Shown here piece by piece: positions 38,108 to 47,743 of a DNA stretch of 63,685 nucleotides (positions within the stretch are counted from its first letter, which is position 1; each line of letters opens with the position of its first letter). The DNA lies in contig PABI01000004.1 in NCBI GenBank assembly GCA_002699125.1, positions 1 through 63,685 of the forward strand. The letters are read 5' to 3'. This DNA is from Anaerolineaceae bacterium (GTDB lineage Bacteria > Chloroflexota > Anaerolineae > Promineifilales > Promineifilaceae). The translations under genes and the position numbers were made by a program. A model generated the notes under the pieces. It was not told the origin of the DNA. It worked only from the letters and a program-made list of their open reading frames with translations, and ran no database searches.

Positions 38108-41100
38108 CACTTCGCCTCCCCAAAACCGCCCAAATCCGCGTTTGGCCGTTCGTTTTGAATGTGCTGTGTTAATTCCGACAGGCGATTTTGTTGCTGCACC
38201 TGCTCCACCAGCGCCCGTACCTTTTCTTCTTTACCCTCACCAGCAAGGTTGTCGTAATCTATGCGCATTTCAAAACTAACCGTCTTAAGTTCATCATGAT
38301 TAAAATAATCCAGCAAGGCCTGATTAATTGCTTGAGCAGTGCCTTCTTGGCGAACATCTTTTCTGGAAGGGGGAGCAGGTGATGTGCCATAATCCTCTTG
38401 AATAGGCAGATCAACGTCACCGAACGTCACTGTATCCTCACCAACATCAATGTCAATGTTGCTCTGGCTTTGTTCTTCAGATGGTGCCAGTATGCCTCTC
38501 GTGCGTTGAATAGCCTGTACCAGTTCTGGTAAACGGCCGTTTCGCTGTATCCACAGCACAAACTCGCGCGCTTTTGCCTGGTGGGAAGTGCCGCCTAAAT
38601 CTTCTTCATTTACCCCCATTTCAAAAATTAAATCGCGCAGATCATCGAACGAGAATTGATCCACCAAAATGCGGAAAATTTCCACGGGGTCGGCGGCTGG
38701 CTCTTCCTGGCTGGTTTGAAACTGACCGCCTAAATTCGGCCGTTGGCGCAGCACCGCCGTCACCAATCGGGGCAATGCCTGCCGTCGCTCCAAAAGCTCG
38801 ATTAGATCTATCACCTTGCTTTTCTTTGTTTCGCCACGTAGTTCGTCGTAATTCACCTCCAGGGCAAAGCATAACACGCGAATCTCTTCCAAATTGAACT
38901 GGTCATTCATGACACGCAGCAGCGTTTGTCTATCCAGCAGCTCAGCGGGAACGGCCGTTTCATCCACCGTTGCCTGCTGCCGGTAAGCAAAATTTGTGTT
39001 TGGCCGTGCGTCTAGCATGGCCATTGCCAGCGCTTGCAGCTGATCCTGCTGCTGCATCTGGCGCACCAGGCTCACCATTTGGCCACGCCGCCCCTCGCCA
39101 GTGAGGTTCTCAAAATCAACCCGCAGCTCAAAGCACAAATCGCGTAAGTCGGCCAGCGTGAAGCCATCGGCCAGCGCCTCGTATAGGTCAACGGCCGTAA
39201 CCTCGCTGCGCCAGATGTTGCCGTGTGGTGTACTGGTAAAAAGCACCAGATCAACGCCGGCAACCTCCCCTTCGCGTAATGCAGACATTGCCTGCCGCGC
39301 TGCCGCTGCTGCCGTATCCAGCCAGGCTCCGTCGGCCAGCTGGTCAAGCAGCGTGGCGACGCCTTGGGCCATTAGCTGGGCTGGCAGCAAGGCGGGCAAG
39401 GCCACCACAGCCGGGATGCCGCCGGCTACCAGTTCATCTGCTGTTTGTAAAACGGCCGTCCACTGATCCTCATGCACCGCCGTCAGCACCAATAACGCCA
39501 GCTCGCTTTCTTGCGCAAGTTTGATGAGATCCTTGGTGGCCATACGCTTGGCTAAGCCTGTCTCATTTTCCATCACCAGCAGCGGTTGCTTGCCGTCATA
39601 CTCTATGGCCACGGCCAAGTGCAAAACATGGACCGATTCACGGACCAATGTGTCACGCAGCCGACCCAGCGATGTGTTTTGCATTGTCGTTAGGGCAATA
39701 CGGCCGCTTTCCGCGATGGGATATTGTTCTAGCTGGGCGACCATCTCTTCTGCGGGGAACGGCCGTTCAGTTGTAGGCATGGCGGAAGCCACAAGCACAT
39801 GAATTGGCTGGGGATTGGCGCGGGTGCGGAAAACGGCCGTTTGCTGCCGATACCGCACCAAAGAGACGTCCGGCTGCTGTACCCAAAAGCCGGCGCCTTC
39901 TTCGTACAGCCATTCCCACGGCAGCGACACATACGCCTCGTCCGGCAAAAACAGGCGCAGCCGCAGACGCTCTCCGGCTTGCTGCACCTGTGCCATGCTA
40001 GACCGCAGCAGTTCTCGTGTTTCTTCGGCAATGAAGGTGCGGAATAGATCGGCGCCAATTGGCTGTCGTGGCGTTTCCGGCGTTACTTTGCTCATTTCCC
40101 CATTGATGCGCCGTACCAAATCATCATCGTGTGTAATGACAAAGGGGGAAGTTGAAACACCGGCGGGTGATGCCAGCACCTCCACTTCTCGCGCTGGCTG
40201 TTTGGTGGGTGCTTCCTGAATCCGCAAGTCGAAGTTGCGATAAACAATATCCAATGTGAAGGAGGCGTAGGAAAGAGATTCAAGCGTGTCGCGAACGGCC
40301 GTTGACATCTCCGTTGTCAGCAGCAGGCGCAGCCCCGGCAGTTCAGCCACCAGCCGTAAACAAACGTCCAAAATCCGTTCGGGTGTTTTGTGCTGCGTCG
40401 CAGCATCCACGTCATCCACCACAATCAGCAAATCTTCCTGTGACGGACCTATCGATTCCGTCATTGACTGGACCGCAGCCGACCCACCGACCATTGGTCG
40501 CAGGGGATCGATTAGCTGCTTTTCCAGCCACAAATCCCAGGGCAAATTGGGATCATCTGCTGTATTTTGGGCCTTTGTATCGCGGAAGCGCGGGTATCGT
40601 TCACTTAGCTGCTGCTGCACGCTGCGGACAAATAGCCGCGCATCCAGCGTCTCTGGCCGGTCGGCCATGCAGAAATGATACGCGCCCACCGTTTGTGGCA
40701 GAATGCCAAACTCGGTGCTTTGCTGCCGCACCTGCTTCACAAAATTGACCGCCAGATTTGTCTTGCTGCTGCCGCGCTGGCCGGTAATCAGCATCAGTTG
40801 TTCGCGGCCTGGGTCCTGCTGCCATGCACCCACGGCCCGCAAGGCTGCTTCCAGCCGGGACGAGACATCGAACATGATCCGGTCCACAAAATCGTTGAAA
40901 AATGCCGGTAAATCTGTGGCTGCTGCCTCCCCAGCTGGCTCGCCGCTTAGCGCCTGCTGCACATCGTCCGGCAGGGCAACGGCCGTATCACCAATAATCA
41001 CACCTCGGCCAAACTGTTCGCGTAATTGGGCGACGGCCGTATCCACATCCCCGCGCGCCCATTCTGCCAAACTGCGCCCCGCCGCCTGGGCCTGCCTGAA

Positions 41101-41682
41101 TGTTTGCTGCGTGGCTGCATCTGCGTGGTCCCACTCTATTACCGGCACTTGCAGCGTTTCCAGCAGCGTAGCGTAGCGAATCATCTGCGACTGGGGCAGC
41201 CTTTTTTCATACAGCTGTGATAAATACGCCACCAACTGCTGTGGATTGGCGTAGGCGTAGGCCGTCAGCCGCTGGGCCTGCCCGGCTTCCTGCGTGTACG
41301 GATTGTCGCTGTGCAGCTGCCGTTCGGCATATTGGTCCAGGAACGCCGCCAGCCGCTGCACCCGCGCCATCCCAAAACGGCCGTCCTGCACCATCTGCTG
41401 CAACAGCAAATGGCGCACCCCGTCATCCAGCGCATACGTCTCGCTGCTAATCTCCTGGCATAAATGAGACAGCAGCAAATCGGCCACCGCCACCCAGGGG
41501 ATTTTCAGCGGTTTTCCCTGCTCGTCGGTCCGAAAATCAAACCAGATCAGGTAGAGCAAATCCGGCGTCAGCGCCAGCGGCAGCGCCGCGTGCTGCGCCA
41601 GGTCCAGGTAAGCACGTGCCTCCGAGCCAAATCGGGCGGTAAAATCATCAATGGTTTTCTGGGCGGCAGCAAAATCAGTCAT
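38107..41682 (-). CDS. STAND-like ATPase with inactive CHAT domain and four tandem EADs
   Basis: This 1191-aa protein is the probable scaffold of the conflict operon. Residues 1-220 form a helical module (LALTPDLLYLIWFDFRTDEQ) of a kind I recall from cyanobacterial and Chloroflexota STAND proteins. The P-loop is TGQRGSSKT (300-308) and Walker B is LLIVVDDVD (418-426). A CHAT domain spans about 565-815 (LPWEWLYEE), but the usual GHG histidine is replaced (LHLAVAIEYDG) and the catalytic cysteine is missing (VLTAVHED), so it is not a protease. Four related death-like domains follow: 832-895, 920-983, 1000-1063 and 1117-1181. Each has the FxxxDLRxLxFxLxVxxxxLxG pattern. Its stop overlaps the nuclease start. 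Confidence 0.85.
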   Translation of the reverse strand: MTDFAAAQKTIDDFTARFGSEARAYLDLAQHAALPLALTPDLLYLIWFDFRTDEQGKPLKIPWVAVADLLLSHLCQEISSETYALDDGVRHLLLQQMVQDGRFGMARVQRLAAFLDQYAERQLHSDNPYTQEAGQAQRLTAYAYANPQQLVAYLSQLYEKRLPQSQMIRYATLLETLQVPVIEWDHADAATQQTFRQAQAAGRSLAEWARGDVDTAVAQLREQFGRGVIIGDTAVALPDDVQQALSGEPAGEAAATDLPAFFNDFVDRIMFDVSSRLEAALRAVGAWQQDPGREQLMLITGQRGSSKTNLAVNFVKQVRQQSTEFGILPQTVGAYHFCMADRPETLDARLFVRSVQQQLSERYPRFRDTKAQNTADDPNLPWDLWLEKQLIDPLRPMVGGSAAVQSMTESIGPSQEDLLIVVDDVDAATQHKTPERILDVCLRLVAELPGLRLLLTTEMSTAVRDTLESLSYASFTLDIVYRNFDLRIQEAPTKQPAREVEVLASPAGVSTSPFVITHDDDLVRRINGEMSKVTPETPRQPIGADLFRTFIAEETRELLRSSMAQVQQAGERLRLRLFLPDEAYVSLPWEWLYEEGAGFWVQQPDVSLVRYRQQTAVFRTRANPQPIHVLVASAMPTTERPFPAEEMVAQLEQYPIAESGRIALTTMQNTSLGRLRDTLVRESVHVLHLAVAIEYDGKQPLLVMENETGLAKRMATKDLIKLAQESELALLVLTAVHEDQWTAVLQTADELVAGGIPAVVALPALLPAQLMAQGVATLLDQLADGAWLDTAAAAARQAMSALREGEVAGVDLVLFTSTPHGNIWRSEVTAVDLYEALADGFTLADLRDLCFELRVDFENLTGEGRRGQMVSLVRQMQQQDQLQALAMAMLDARPNTNFAYRQQATVDETAVPAELLDRQTLLRVMNDQFNLEEIRVLCFALEVNYDELRGETKKSKVIDLIELLERRQALPRLVTAVLRQRPNLGGQFQTSQEEPAADPVEIFRILVDQFSFDDLRDLIFEMGVNEEDLGGTSHQAKAREFVLWIQRNGRLPELVQAIQRTRGILAPSEEQSQSNIDIDVGEDTVTFGDVDLPIQEDYGTSPAPPSRKDVRQEGTAQAINQALLDYFNHDELKTVSFEMRIDYDNLAGEGKEEKVRALVEQVQQQNRLSELTQHIQNERPNADLGGFGEAK

Positions 41683-41690
41683 AAAAATAA

Positions 41691-43232
41691 TTAATCCAGC
41701 GTAAAAACACGTGGCGAACGGCCGCGCAGCACGTCAATAGCGCGATACAGGCCGTTCCGTTCCAGGCTAAACATGGGCACCATGTCGGCGATGGGCGCAG
41801 CGCTGGTTTGCTGCCAGCGCGGTTCCGGCATGGGGTTCAGCCAGGCGATGCGCTCGATGCCCAACGTACGCAGCTGGTAAAGGAAAACGGCCGTATTCTC
41901 AATGCGCGCATCGTCCCAGCCGCCTCGCGCCGCACCTGCATCGCTAAAAATAAGCACGCCGGTGCGCCAGTTGTCAAAGTCGTCGGCAATCTCGCTCACC
42001 GGGCGGGCACCGAGTAGATGCGCCTTTTGGTACAGCTTGTGCTCCCGCAGCGGATTTTGCGGCGTCACGATCTGGCGGCGATTTTGTGGCGGCGGGCAGT
42101 CGTGAAAGTAGTAGGTGCCGGCCCGGCCAAGACGACCGGCTTCAACGGCCGTTTCCTCCAGCCGCTCGCCCAGTGCATGAAATGGCACCATCGAGCCATC
42201 CCGGTCAATCAGCAACAGTAGCGCCGCCTTGTTAATGCGCCGTGGTCGCAGCACTGGCGTCAGGAAAAAGCCGTCCTGGCCGATGCGCCGCACCGTGGCC
42301 GGTACGTCCAGCTCCACCGGGGGGCCTTCGCGCACGCGCTGCCGTAAAAAGCGCCAGCCCTGTTTCATCTGGCGGCGCGTTACCGGCAAATATTCCATGC
42401 CCTGCAGCAGGTGCAGCCCCACACGGCCGCCGCCTTCAATTTCCAGCAGGGGAGCCACGTCGATCATCCAATCTGGCTCCACGCCTGTGTCCCCTTGGCG
42501 CACCGGCTGGCGCGGCAGCGGCTGTGCCCGTTCTGTTTGCAGCGGTGGCGGTTCCGGTACGATGGGTTCGGGCGGTGGTTTTTGCGCCTCTGGCTGCTCT
42601 GCGGTGTCTTCCTCTTCTTCTGGCAGGGGAGGCGGGGTGGCAACGGCCGTTTCCTGCGGCCATTGGGGCTGGGTAACCAGCCGGTCAAAATAGGAATCAA
42701 CCAGCGCCTGCTCGCCGGGTGTGGCGGCCCAGGCCAGGCGGCACAATCGTTTGAGGGCATCGGGATCGGTGGGGGTGGAACGGCCGTAGCCGTGCAGCAG
42801 CCCTTGCAGTACCAGCCGATACTCATCGATGCCCAGCGGCAGATCGGCGTAGCGGCGCAAATGGTTAAACAACAACGTCACCTGCTGCACCAGATCGATC
42901 AGCCCGAGCGCCTGCTCCAGCTTGTCTGCTAACTCTGGCGCGGTGAGCTGGGTTTGCCACGCCGCCGTGTGCCGCTGCCCCTTAAAAAACGCCATCACTT
43001 GCTGCATCAACGAGCTTTTTTCTGTAGATTGCTCCCATGCGTCCACAACTTCTGCATCAGAAAGCTGCTCGCGCAGTCGTGCCTGCCAATCGTCCGGCAG
43101 CGGATCACCCCAAGTGGCTGCGGCCAGCCCCGGCAGGAACAGTTGCAGCAGCGCAGCGTCCGGTTCCACACCTTCAGCCTGCAGCCATTGGAAGAAATGG
43201 ATGACGTTTTCAGCCAGATCAGAATGAGTCAT
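41691..43232 (-). CDS. vWA-domain protein (CoxE-like), MoxR partner
   Basis: This 513-aa protein has a helical N-terminal half (1-190), a proline/glutamate-rich linker (195-245), and a C-terminal von Willebrand A domain (about 335-510). The metal site reads LLIDRDGSM (D343, D345, S347) in place of the usual DxSxS, with the third ligand likely D431 in LIFSDAG. The end carries WLNPMPEPRW, as in CoxE-like relatives. MoxR-type ATPases act with such vWA proteins as a pair that remodels targets. It is followed after eight bases by the STAND gene. The MIDAS change (S to D) could weaken metal binding or alter regulation. Confidence 0.87.
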   Translation of the reverse strand: MTHSDLAENVIHFFQWLQAEGVEPDAALLQLFLPGLAAATWGDPLPDDWQARLREQLSDAEVVDAWEQSTEKSSLMQQVMAFFKGQRHTAAWQTQLTAPELADKLEQALGLIDLVQQVTLLFNHLRRYADLPLGIDEYRLVLQGLLHGYGRSTPTDPDALKRLCRLAWAATPGEQALVDSYFDRLVTQPQWPQETAVATPPPLPEEEEDTAEQPEAQKPPPEPIVPEPPPLQTERAQPLPRQPVRQGDTGVEPDWMIDVAPLLEIEGGGRVGLHLLQGMEYLPVTRRQMKQGWRFLRQRVREGPPVELDVPATVRRIGQDGFFLTPVLRPRRINKAALLLLIDRDGSMVPFHALGERLEETAVEAGRLGRAGTYYFHDCPPPQNRRQIVTPQNPLREHKLYQKAHLLGARPVSEIADDFDNWRTGVLIFSDAGAARGGWDDARIENTAVFLYQLRTLGIERIAWLNPMPEPRWQQTSAAPIADMVPMFSLERNGLYRAIDVLRGRSPRVFTLD

Positions 43233-43251
43233 GTTGGGTGAACTTTCCCGG

Positions 43252-43290
43252 AGATTGGCCCAATTTTCTAGAAAGTTATTGGTCCAATCT
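43252..43290. promoter_or_regulatory. AGATTGG inverted repeat between moxR-like and vWA genes
   Basis: AGATTGGCCCAAT (43252-43264) and ATTGGTCCAATCT (43278-43290) pair at 12 of 13 positions around a 13-base gap. The same arms occur at 47744-47799 in the same operon. There is no T-run, so an operator or a structured RNA is more likely than a terminator. Confidence 0.6.
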
Positions 43291-43302
43291 TGATCTACGC
43301 GC

Positions 43303-44292
43303 TTACACTTCGTCGTCTGTCTGGCGCGGCGGACCGTATCGATCCATGTCGGTGAGCGTTTTCAACAGCACACTGGGGAAAAGCAGTTCCTCCTTGAGCG
43401 AGGGCCACGGCTTTTCCTTATCTTTGGTGCGCTTTTTCATGATACGCACCCAGTCGATCAGCTCGCTGGTGGATACTTTCTTGGTGCTTTTGTTGTCGTG
43501 CATCTTTTTGCGTAGTTCACGGAATTGGGTCACGGCATCTTTTACAAACGGGTCATCTTCCTCTTTTAGCGACAGGTGCAGGCTGACGATCTCGCGCAGC
43601 CGCTTCGCCTTGGGGAAGTCGATGTAGTAGAAGAGGCAGCGGCGCAGAAAGGCGGCGGGCAGTTCCTTTTCCTGGTTGCTGGTAACAAAGATGATGGGCA
43701 CGCTTTTGGCCCGCACCAGATTGCCCCCGGCATCAAATTCGACCGGCTTGTTTTCTTTCACCAGCGGCGGCAGCTCCTGGATCGTGAATCGTTTTTCTTC
43801 CAGCTCATGGAGCAAGTCGTTGGGAAAATCGATATCGGCCTTGTCGATCTCGTCGATGAGCAGCACGGCGCGCTTTTCGCTGCGAAAGGCGTCGCCCAGC
43901 GGGCCAAAGCTGACGTATTCGCTAGGGTCTTCAAACTTTTTGCTGATTCGTCCCCGTTCTGCCTCGCCTAATTTGGGATTGGCGGCTAGCTGGGCATCGC
44001 GTAGGCGGCCGATGGTGTCATAGGTGTAAAGACCGTCCTGGGCGCGGCTGGTAGATTTAACCGGCCATTCGTAAAAGTCCAGTCCCAGCTCGTCGGCCAC
44101 GGCTTTGGCCAGTTTGGTTTTGCCACAGCCGGGTTCACCTTTGAGGAGCAACGGCCGTTGCAAGGCAATGGCAATATTCACCGCTTCCACCAGTTCCGAA
44201 TCGGGAATATATGGTTCCAGTTGGATCGTGTTTCCGGCCGCATCAACGCGCTCTCGCTTGTCACCTGAATAAATCAACTCATCATCACTCAT
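43303..44292 (-). CDS. MoxR-family AAA+ ATPase
   Basis: The start is set at ATG 44292, which forms an ATGA overlap with the stop of the previous gene. The 329-aa protein has Walker A GEPGCGKTKLA (K58), Walker B LLIDEIDKAD, sensor I FVTSNQEKELP, and the arginine finger region FLRRCLFYYIDFP. It is typical of MoxR ATPases, which work with vWA proteins to fold, activate or disassemble complexes. Here it sits just upstream of the vWA gene and downstream of two CHAT genes. In MoxR/vWA conflict systems it is thought to use ATP to license or restrain the effectors; that role here is inference. Confidence 0.93.
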   Translation of the reverse strand: MSDDELIYSGDKRERVDAAGNTIQLEPYIPDSELVEAVNIAIALQRPLLLKGEPGCGKTKLAKAVADELGLDFYEWPVKSTSRAQDGLYTYDTIGRLRDAQLAANPKLGEAERGRISKKFEDPSEYVSFGPLGDAFRSEKRAVLLIDEIDKADIDFPNDLLHELEEKRFTIQELPPLVKENKPVEFDAGGNLVRAKSVPIIFVTSNQEKELPAAFLRRCLFYYIDFPKAKRLREIVSLHLSLKEEDDPFVKDAVTQFRELRKKMHDNKSTKKVSTSELIDWVRIMKKRTKDKEKPWPSLKEELLFPSVLLKTLTDMDRYGPPRQTDDEV

Positions 44293-46226
44293 AACGTTAA
44301 CCATTGCCCTTTTAATGTTCCCCAATTGTGATCACATAGGCTGCACAGCTCACTCACAAAAAACATCGGCACGCCGTTGTCGGTGAGCGCCAGCAGCTGG
44401 GCGCGAAAATCATCGGGCGAAGTCGGATTTAGCTTTTGCCGCGCCTTTTCCAGGGCTTTTTGGGTAGCCCATTGGCCCAGCCAGTTGCCCAGTTCATCTG
44501 CCTCAAATCGTTCTTTCAGCGGCGGCAGCCACACCGGCCGGGCCGGATCCCCAATATTGTCACCGTTTTGGCCCTGGGCCACCAGTTTGCCCTCATTGTC
44601 CAACATAAAGAGCAAGCACCAGTTACTGTCTGCCCGTGGATTGAAACGTTTTACCAGGGGCTGCCACACTTGCTGCAAAACGATTTCCGGAAACGCTGTG
44701 CCGAGATGGCAGACGTTATCTAAAATAATGAGCAAGTCCCGTTCCTGCCACATCTCGTACATCCCCTCAACAATCTCTTCCTGGGATGTCGTCCAGGGCA
44801 GGTTCAGCCCGCGAGCCAGGGCCACCCACAATCGCTGGACATCCTGGCTGGTTAGCTTCTGCGCAATATCCAGCCGCACCGATTTCCCATCTATAAATTC
44901 GCCTTTTAAATCCTCTTTCACCAGCAGGTTAAGCAACCAGCGCTGGCCGCTGAGCTGGTTAGGGCCAGAAATGAGGAAGGTGCTCATTTTGGGCTTGTAC
45001 TGTAAGGCGGCCAGCTGGCCGCGCTGTTGGTTGTAGTTGAGCTGAACCAGCACCTCGCGCAGCGCCTGGGCCTGCTTCACCGGCTCGGGGGTTTCATTTT
45101 CTGTTATTTTTCGGTCGAATAAACGGCCGTCGCGCACGCGCATGTAGAGCAGGGGGCTGGCAAAATCGGTCGTTTTGTACTGCGCCCGTAAGGCCAGATC
45201 GCGCCGGGCTACCTGGGCGGCCCGGTCTACCGGATCGCCCTCGGCCAGCTGTTTGTAAAAGCGCAGGGCAAAGCGCACGGCTAAATCATTGTCCATCTGA
45301 TATTGTGTGGCCACCACAACGGGCACATTTTGGGCCACCACGTTGGCAGCGATGCCGGCAAACGCCTGGGCAGATTTGTTTTGTGGATCCACGCAGGCTT
45401 GCAGCAGCACCACCGGCGGCCGATGCTGGTTGAGCAGATCGCTGAAAATATCAGCATTGGCCCAATCAACATTGTCCAAAATGGTGTCCACAAAAGCCAC
45501 TTGATGTTTCTGTTCGTCACCTTCTTGATGGTAACGGCCGTAACCAACAAAATGCAGAATGTGTGGCTCTTGCGTTAGCAGATCATCAATTTTGGGCGCG
45601 TCGGCAGCTGTTACCGTTGGCAGCAGCTCAAATTGAGACCCCGGCTGTTCGGCCAGCTTTTGCAGCGCCGTTTGTATCGGATTGATATCAATCGGTGGCA
45701 AGCCTGGTGGTGAAGCCACCACCAGGCCAATTTTGAGCTTTTCGTTTTTTTGTAGTTGAACCGGATTGGGGATAAACCACTGTGAGCGCCGACGTGAAAA
45801 AATAAAGTTAGGCGCAGAAGCCAGCCACAAAACGCCTAAGTTGGCTTCCTGTGGCAGGCACATTAATTCCCACGGCAGGGCAGCCACATGGGACAATGTT
45901 TTTTCGTCAACATCCAGCTCCAGCCGCAGCAGCTTTTGTTCACCGTGAACAATATCATTGTAATGCTCGGCCAGCTTTTGGCGCAGAACGGGATCGAAGA
46001 GGGCATTGAAGAGTGCTTCACCCAGCTGTTTGATCTGGTCCTCGGTGAGCGGGTTTTGCACGGCCGTATCCAACAATTGCTTAATTTGCTGCCGCCGCGC
46101 CCCGGTGTAGCGAAACTGCCCCTCCCCTTCGCCTTCATCGACCAACCGGTTTTGGGGATCGCTCAGCACAGTACGCACCGTCTGCTCGTTGATAACGCTG
46201 ACGCGGTAGGTGTAACATTCTGTCAT
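44289..46226 (-). CDS. CHAT-like domain (His to Tyr) fused to an inactive STAND module
   Basis: The N-terminal 370 residues of this 645-aa protein are a CHAT domain paralogous to the one in the next gene upstream. It begins YTYRVSVINEQTVRTVL and has LPWELMCLPQ. The nucleophile is kept (LLQAC, C278), but the general base is changed: HILHFVGYG, with Tyr229 where the paralogue has His229. Residues 415-600 look like a STAND ATPase without a working P-loop: SGPNQLSGQRW replaces GxxxxGK[ST], while DLLIILDNV keeps a Walker B-like strand. It thus looks like a non-catalytic sensor or adaptor. It ends in the ATGA overlap with the MoxR gene. Confidence 0.82.
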   Translation of the reverse strand: MTECYTYRVSVINEQTVRTVLSDPQNRLVDEGEGEGQFRYTGARRQQIKQLLDTAVQNPLTEDQIKQLGEALFNALFDPVLRQKLAEHYNDIVHGEQKLLRLELDVDEKTLSHVAALPWELMCLPQEANLGVLWLASAPNFIFSRRRSQWFIPNPVQLQKNEKLKIGLVVASPPGLPPIDINPIQTALQKLAEQPGSQFELLPTVTAADAPKIDDLLTQEPHILHFVGYGRYHQEGDEQKHQVAFVDTILDNVDWANADIFSDLLNQHRPPVVLLQACVDPQNKSAQAFAGIAANVVAQNVPVVVATQYQMDNDLAVRFALRFYKQLAEGDPVDRAAQVARRDLALRAQYKTTDFASPLLYMRVRDGRLFDRKITENETPEPVKQAQALREVLVQLNYNQQRGQLAALQYKPKMSTFLISGPNQLSGQRWLLNLLVKEDLKGEFIDGKSVRLDIAQKLTSQDVQRLWVALARGLNLPWTTSQEEIVEGMYEMWQERDLLIILDNVCHLGTAFPEIVLQQVWQPLVKRFNPRADSNWCLLFMLDNEGKLVAQGQNGDNIGDPARPVWLPPLKERFEADELGNWLGQWATQKALEKARQKLNPTSPDDFRAQLLALTDNGVPMFFVSELCSLCDHNWGTLKGQWLTL

Positions 46227-46251
46227 GGCTGAGCAACACCTTTTTGTCCGA

Positions 46252-47697
46252 TTAGTTTAACGCTTGAGACCAGTCAATATGCCCACGGGCCTCATAGAGC
46301 TGCTGCCACAAAGCGGCGACGGCACCGTGGCGGCGGGCGTGGTCGGCCAGTTCGCGTGACTTGCCGGATTTATTGCTGCCGCGTAGATCATCGTAATCCA
46401 GGCCTAAGGCTAACGTGAAGTCACGTAATTCTTCTGGCGTAAAATTATCACTGATTAGTCTGCCTAGTGCAGCTACTTGCTGCAAGGTCAATGTCGCAGG
46501 TGCAGCGGGGACTGGTTTATCATCACCAGCGGCAGCCGGCGCATTTGGCTGGTTTCCATTTTCGTTGGCCGGCTCTCCTTCACGCTCAAACAGATGGCCA
46601 TCTTCAACACGCATGAACAAAACGGGGGTGGCAAAGTCTCGTCGTTTGTATTGTGTAGCCAGGCCGATGGCCCGACGGCCGTTCTGCGCCGCACGATCCA
46701 CCGGGCTGCCAGCAGCAACTTCCTGGTAAAACTTGAGCGAAAAGCGAACGGCCGTCATATTCGACACTTCATACTGCATGGCTACCACGACCGGAATGTT
46801 TTGCTGCACCACGCGGGAAGCCACACCTACAAACGCTTCCGACGACGATGTTTGTGCTCCTTCACACGCTTGCAGCAGCACGATGCCTGGTCGGTGCGTA
46901 TTTAACAAATCGGCAAAAAAGTCTGCATCCACCCACATCGCATCGCCTAACATGTCATCAACAAAGGCAATCTGCCCTTCAACCTTACCGTTCGCTTCCA
47001 CCAGTTTCCCATGCCCAATAAAGTGCAAAATGTGCGGATCCTGTGCTAACAGCCCATCTAACTTTTCCGCATTTGTATCTGTTAGCACTGGCAGCAATTC
47101 AAACTTGTCTGGCTGCTTCTCCTGTAGTTTTTCTAGCCCTTGTATCACATTCTCGTATTCCACAGCGCCCAAATCGGCAGGCGCAGAGACGGCAATGGCA
47201 ATACGCAGCTTTTCACCAGCATTTAGCTGAATTGGGTTGGGGACAAACCATTGTGAGCGCCGCCGCGAAAAAATTAAATCGGGCGCAGAACCGATCCACA
47301 ATGTGCCTAGATTTGCCGCTGCCGGTAGCCGCATAAACTCCCACGGCAGCGCGGCGACGTCTGGCAGCGCCTTTTCATCAATGTCCAGCTCGATTCGCAG
47401 CAGCTTACCTTCCGTATGCACAACTTGATTGTACAGGCCGACAAAATCCTGGCGCAGTGTTGGCTCAAACAGTGCATTAAACAGCGCTTCACCCAGCACC
47501 TTGACCTGATCGTCACTGTTCCATTCTTTTTCATTTGCCTTTTGGACCAAGGCGTCGATCTGGTCTTTTAGCGCGTCTTTGTAGCCAAACGCGCCGCTGG
47601 GCTGCCCCAAGCTGCCTTTTAGCGGATTTAGCTTATTGACCTGAACCCGGTCCCTGTTGGCGATATGTATTCGGTATGTGTAATAAGCGTCACTCAT
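46252..47697 (-). CDS. CHAT caspase-like protease with C-terminal EAD
   Basis: The start is taken at ATG 47697 (SDAYYTYRIHIANRDRVQVN), with GAAGGA eleven bases upstream; this makes 481 aa and lines it up with its paralogue. The CHAT domain has an intact dyad: H229 in HILHFIGHG and C278 in IVLLQAC, in the same positions as Y229/C278 of the neighbour. A flexible linker (380-405) leads to one effector-associated domain (409-471, FTPEELRDFTLALGLDYDDL). By analogy with caspase/death-domain logic, the EAD should dock onto the EADs of the STAND protein and bring the protease into a complex. Its substrate is unknown. Confidence 0.87.
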   Translation of the reverse strand: MSDAYYTYRIHIANRDRVQVNKLNPLKGSLGQPSGAFGYKDALKDQIDALVQKANEKEWNSDDQVKVLGEALFNALFEPTLRQDFVGLYNQVVHTEGKLLRIELDIDEKALPDVAALPWEFMRLPAAANLGTLWIGSAPDLIFSRRRSQWFVPNPIQLNAGEKLRIAIAVSAPADLGAVEYENVIQGLEKLQEKQPDKFELLPVLTDTNAEKLDGLLAQDPHILHFIGHGKLVEANGKVEGQIAFVDDMLGDAMWVDADFFADLLNTHRPGIVLLQACEGAQTSSSEAFVGVASRVVQQNIPVVVAMQYEVSNMTAVRFSLKFYQEVAAGSPVDRAAQNGRRAIGLATQYKRRDFATPVLFMRVEDGHLFEREGEPANENGNQPNAPAAAGDDKPVPAAPATLTLQQVAALGRLISDNFTPEELRDFTLALGLDYDDLRGSNKSGKSRELADHARRHGAVAALWQQLYEARGHIDWSQALN

Positions 47698-47743
47698 GGG
47701 CGGCTTTGTCCTTCTCTTTAGCAACGATACAGTTATTTAGTCA

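Noticed and set aside
45445..45460. Further AGATTGG-type site near 45455 (ATTGGCCCAATC)
   Set aside because: It lies inside the CHAT-STAND coding sequence and lacks a paired arm, so it is likely chance.
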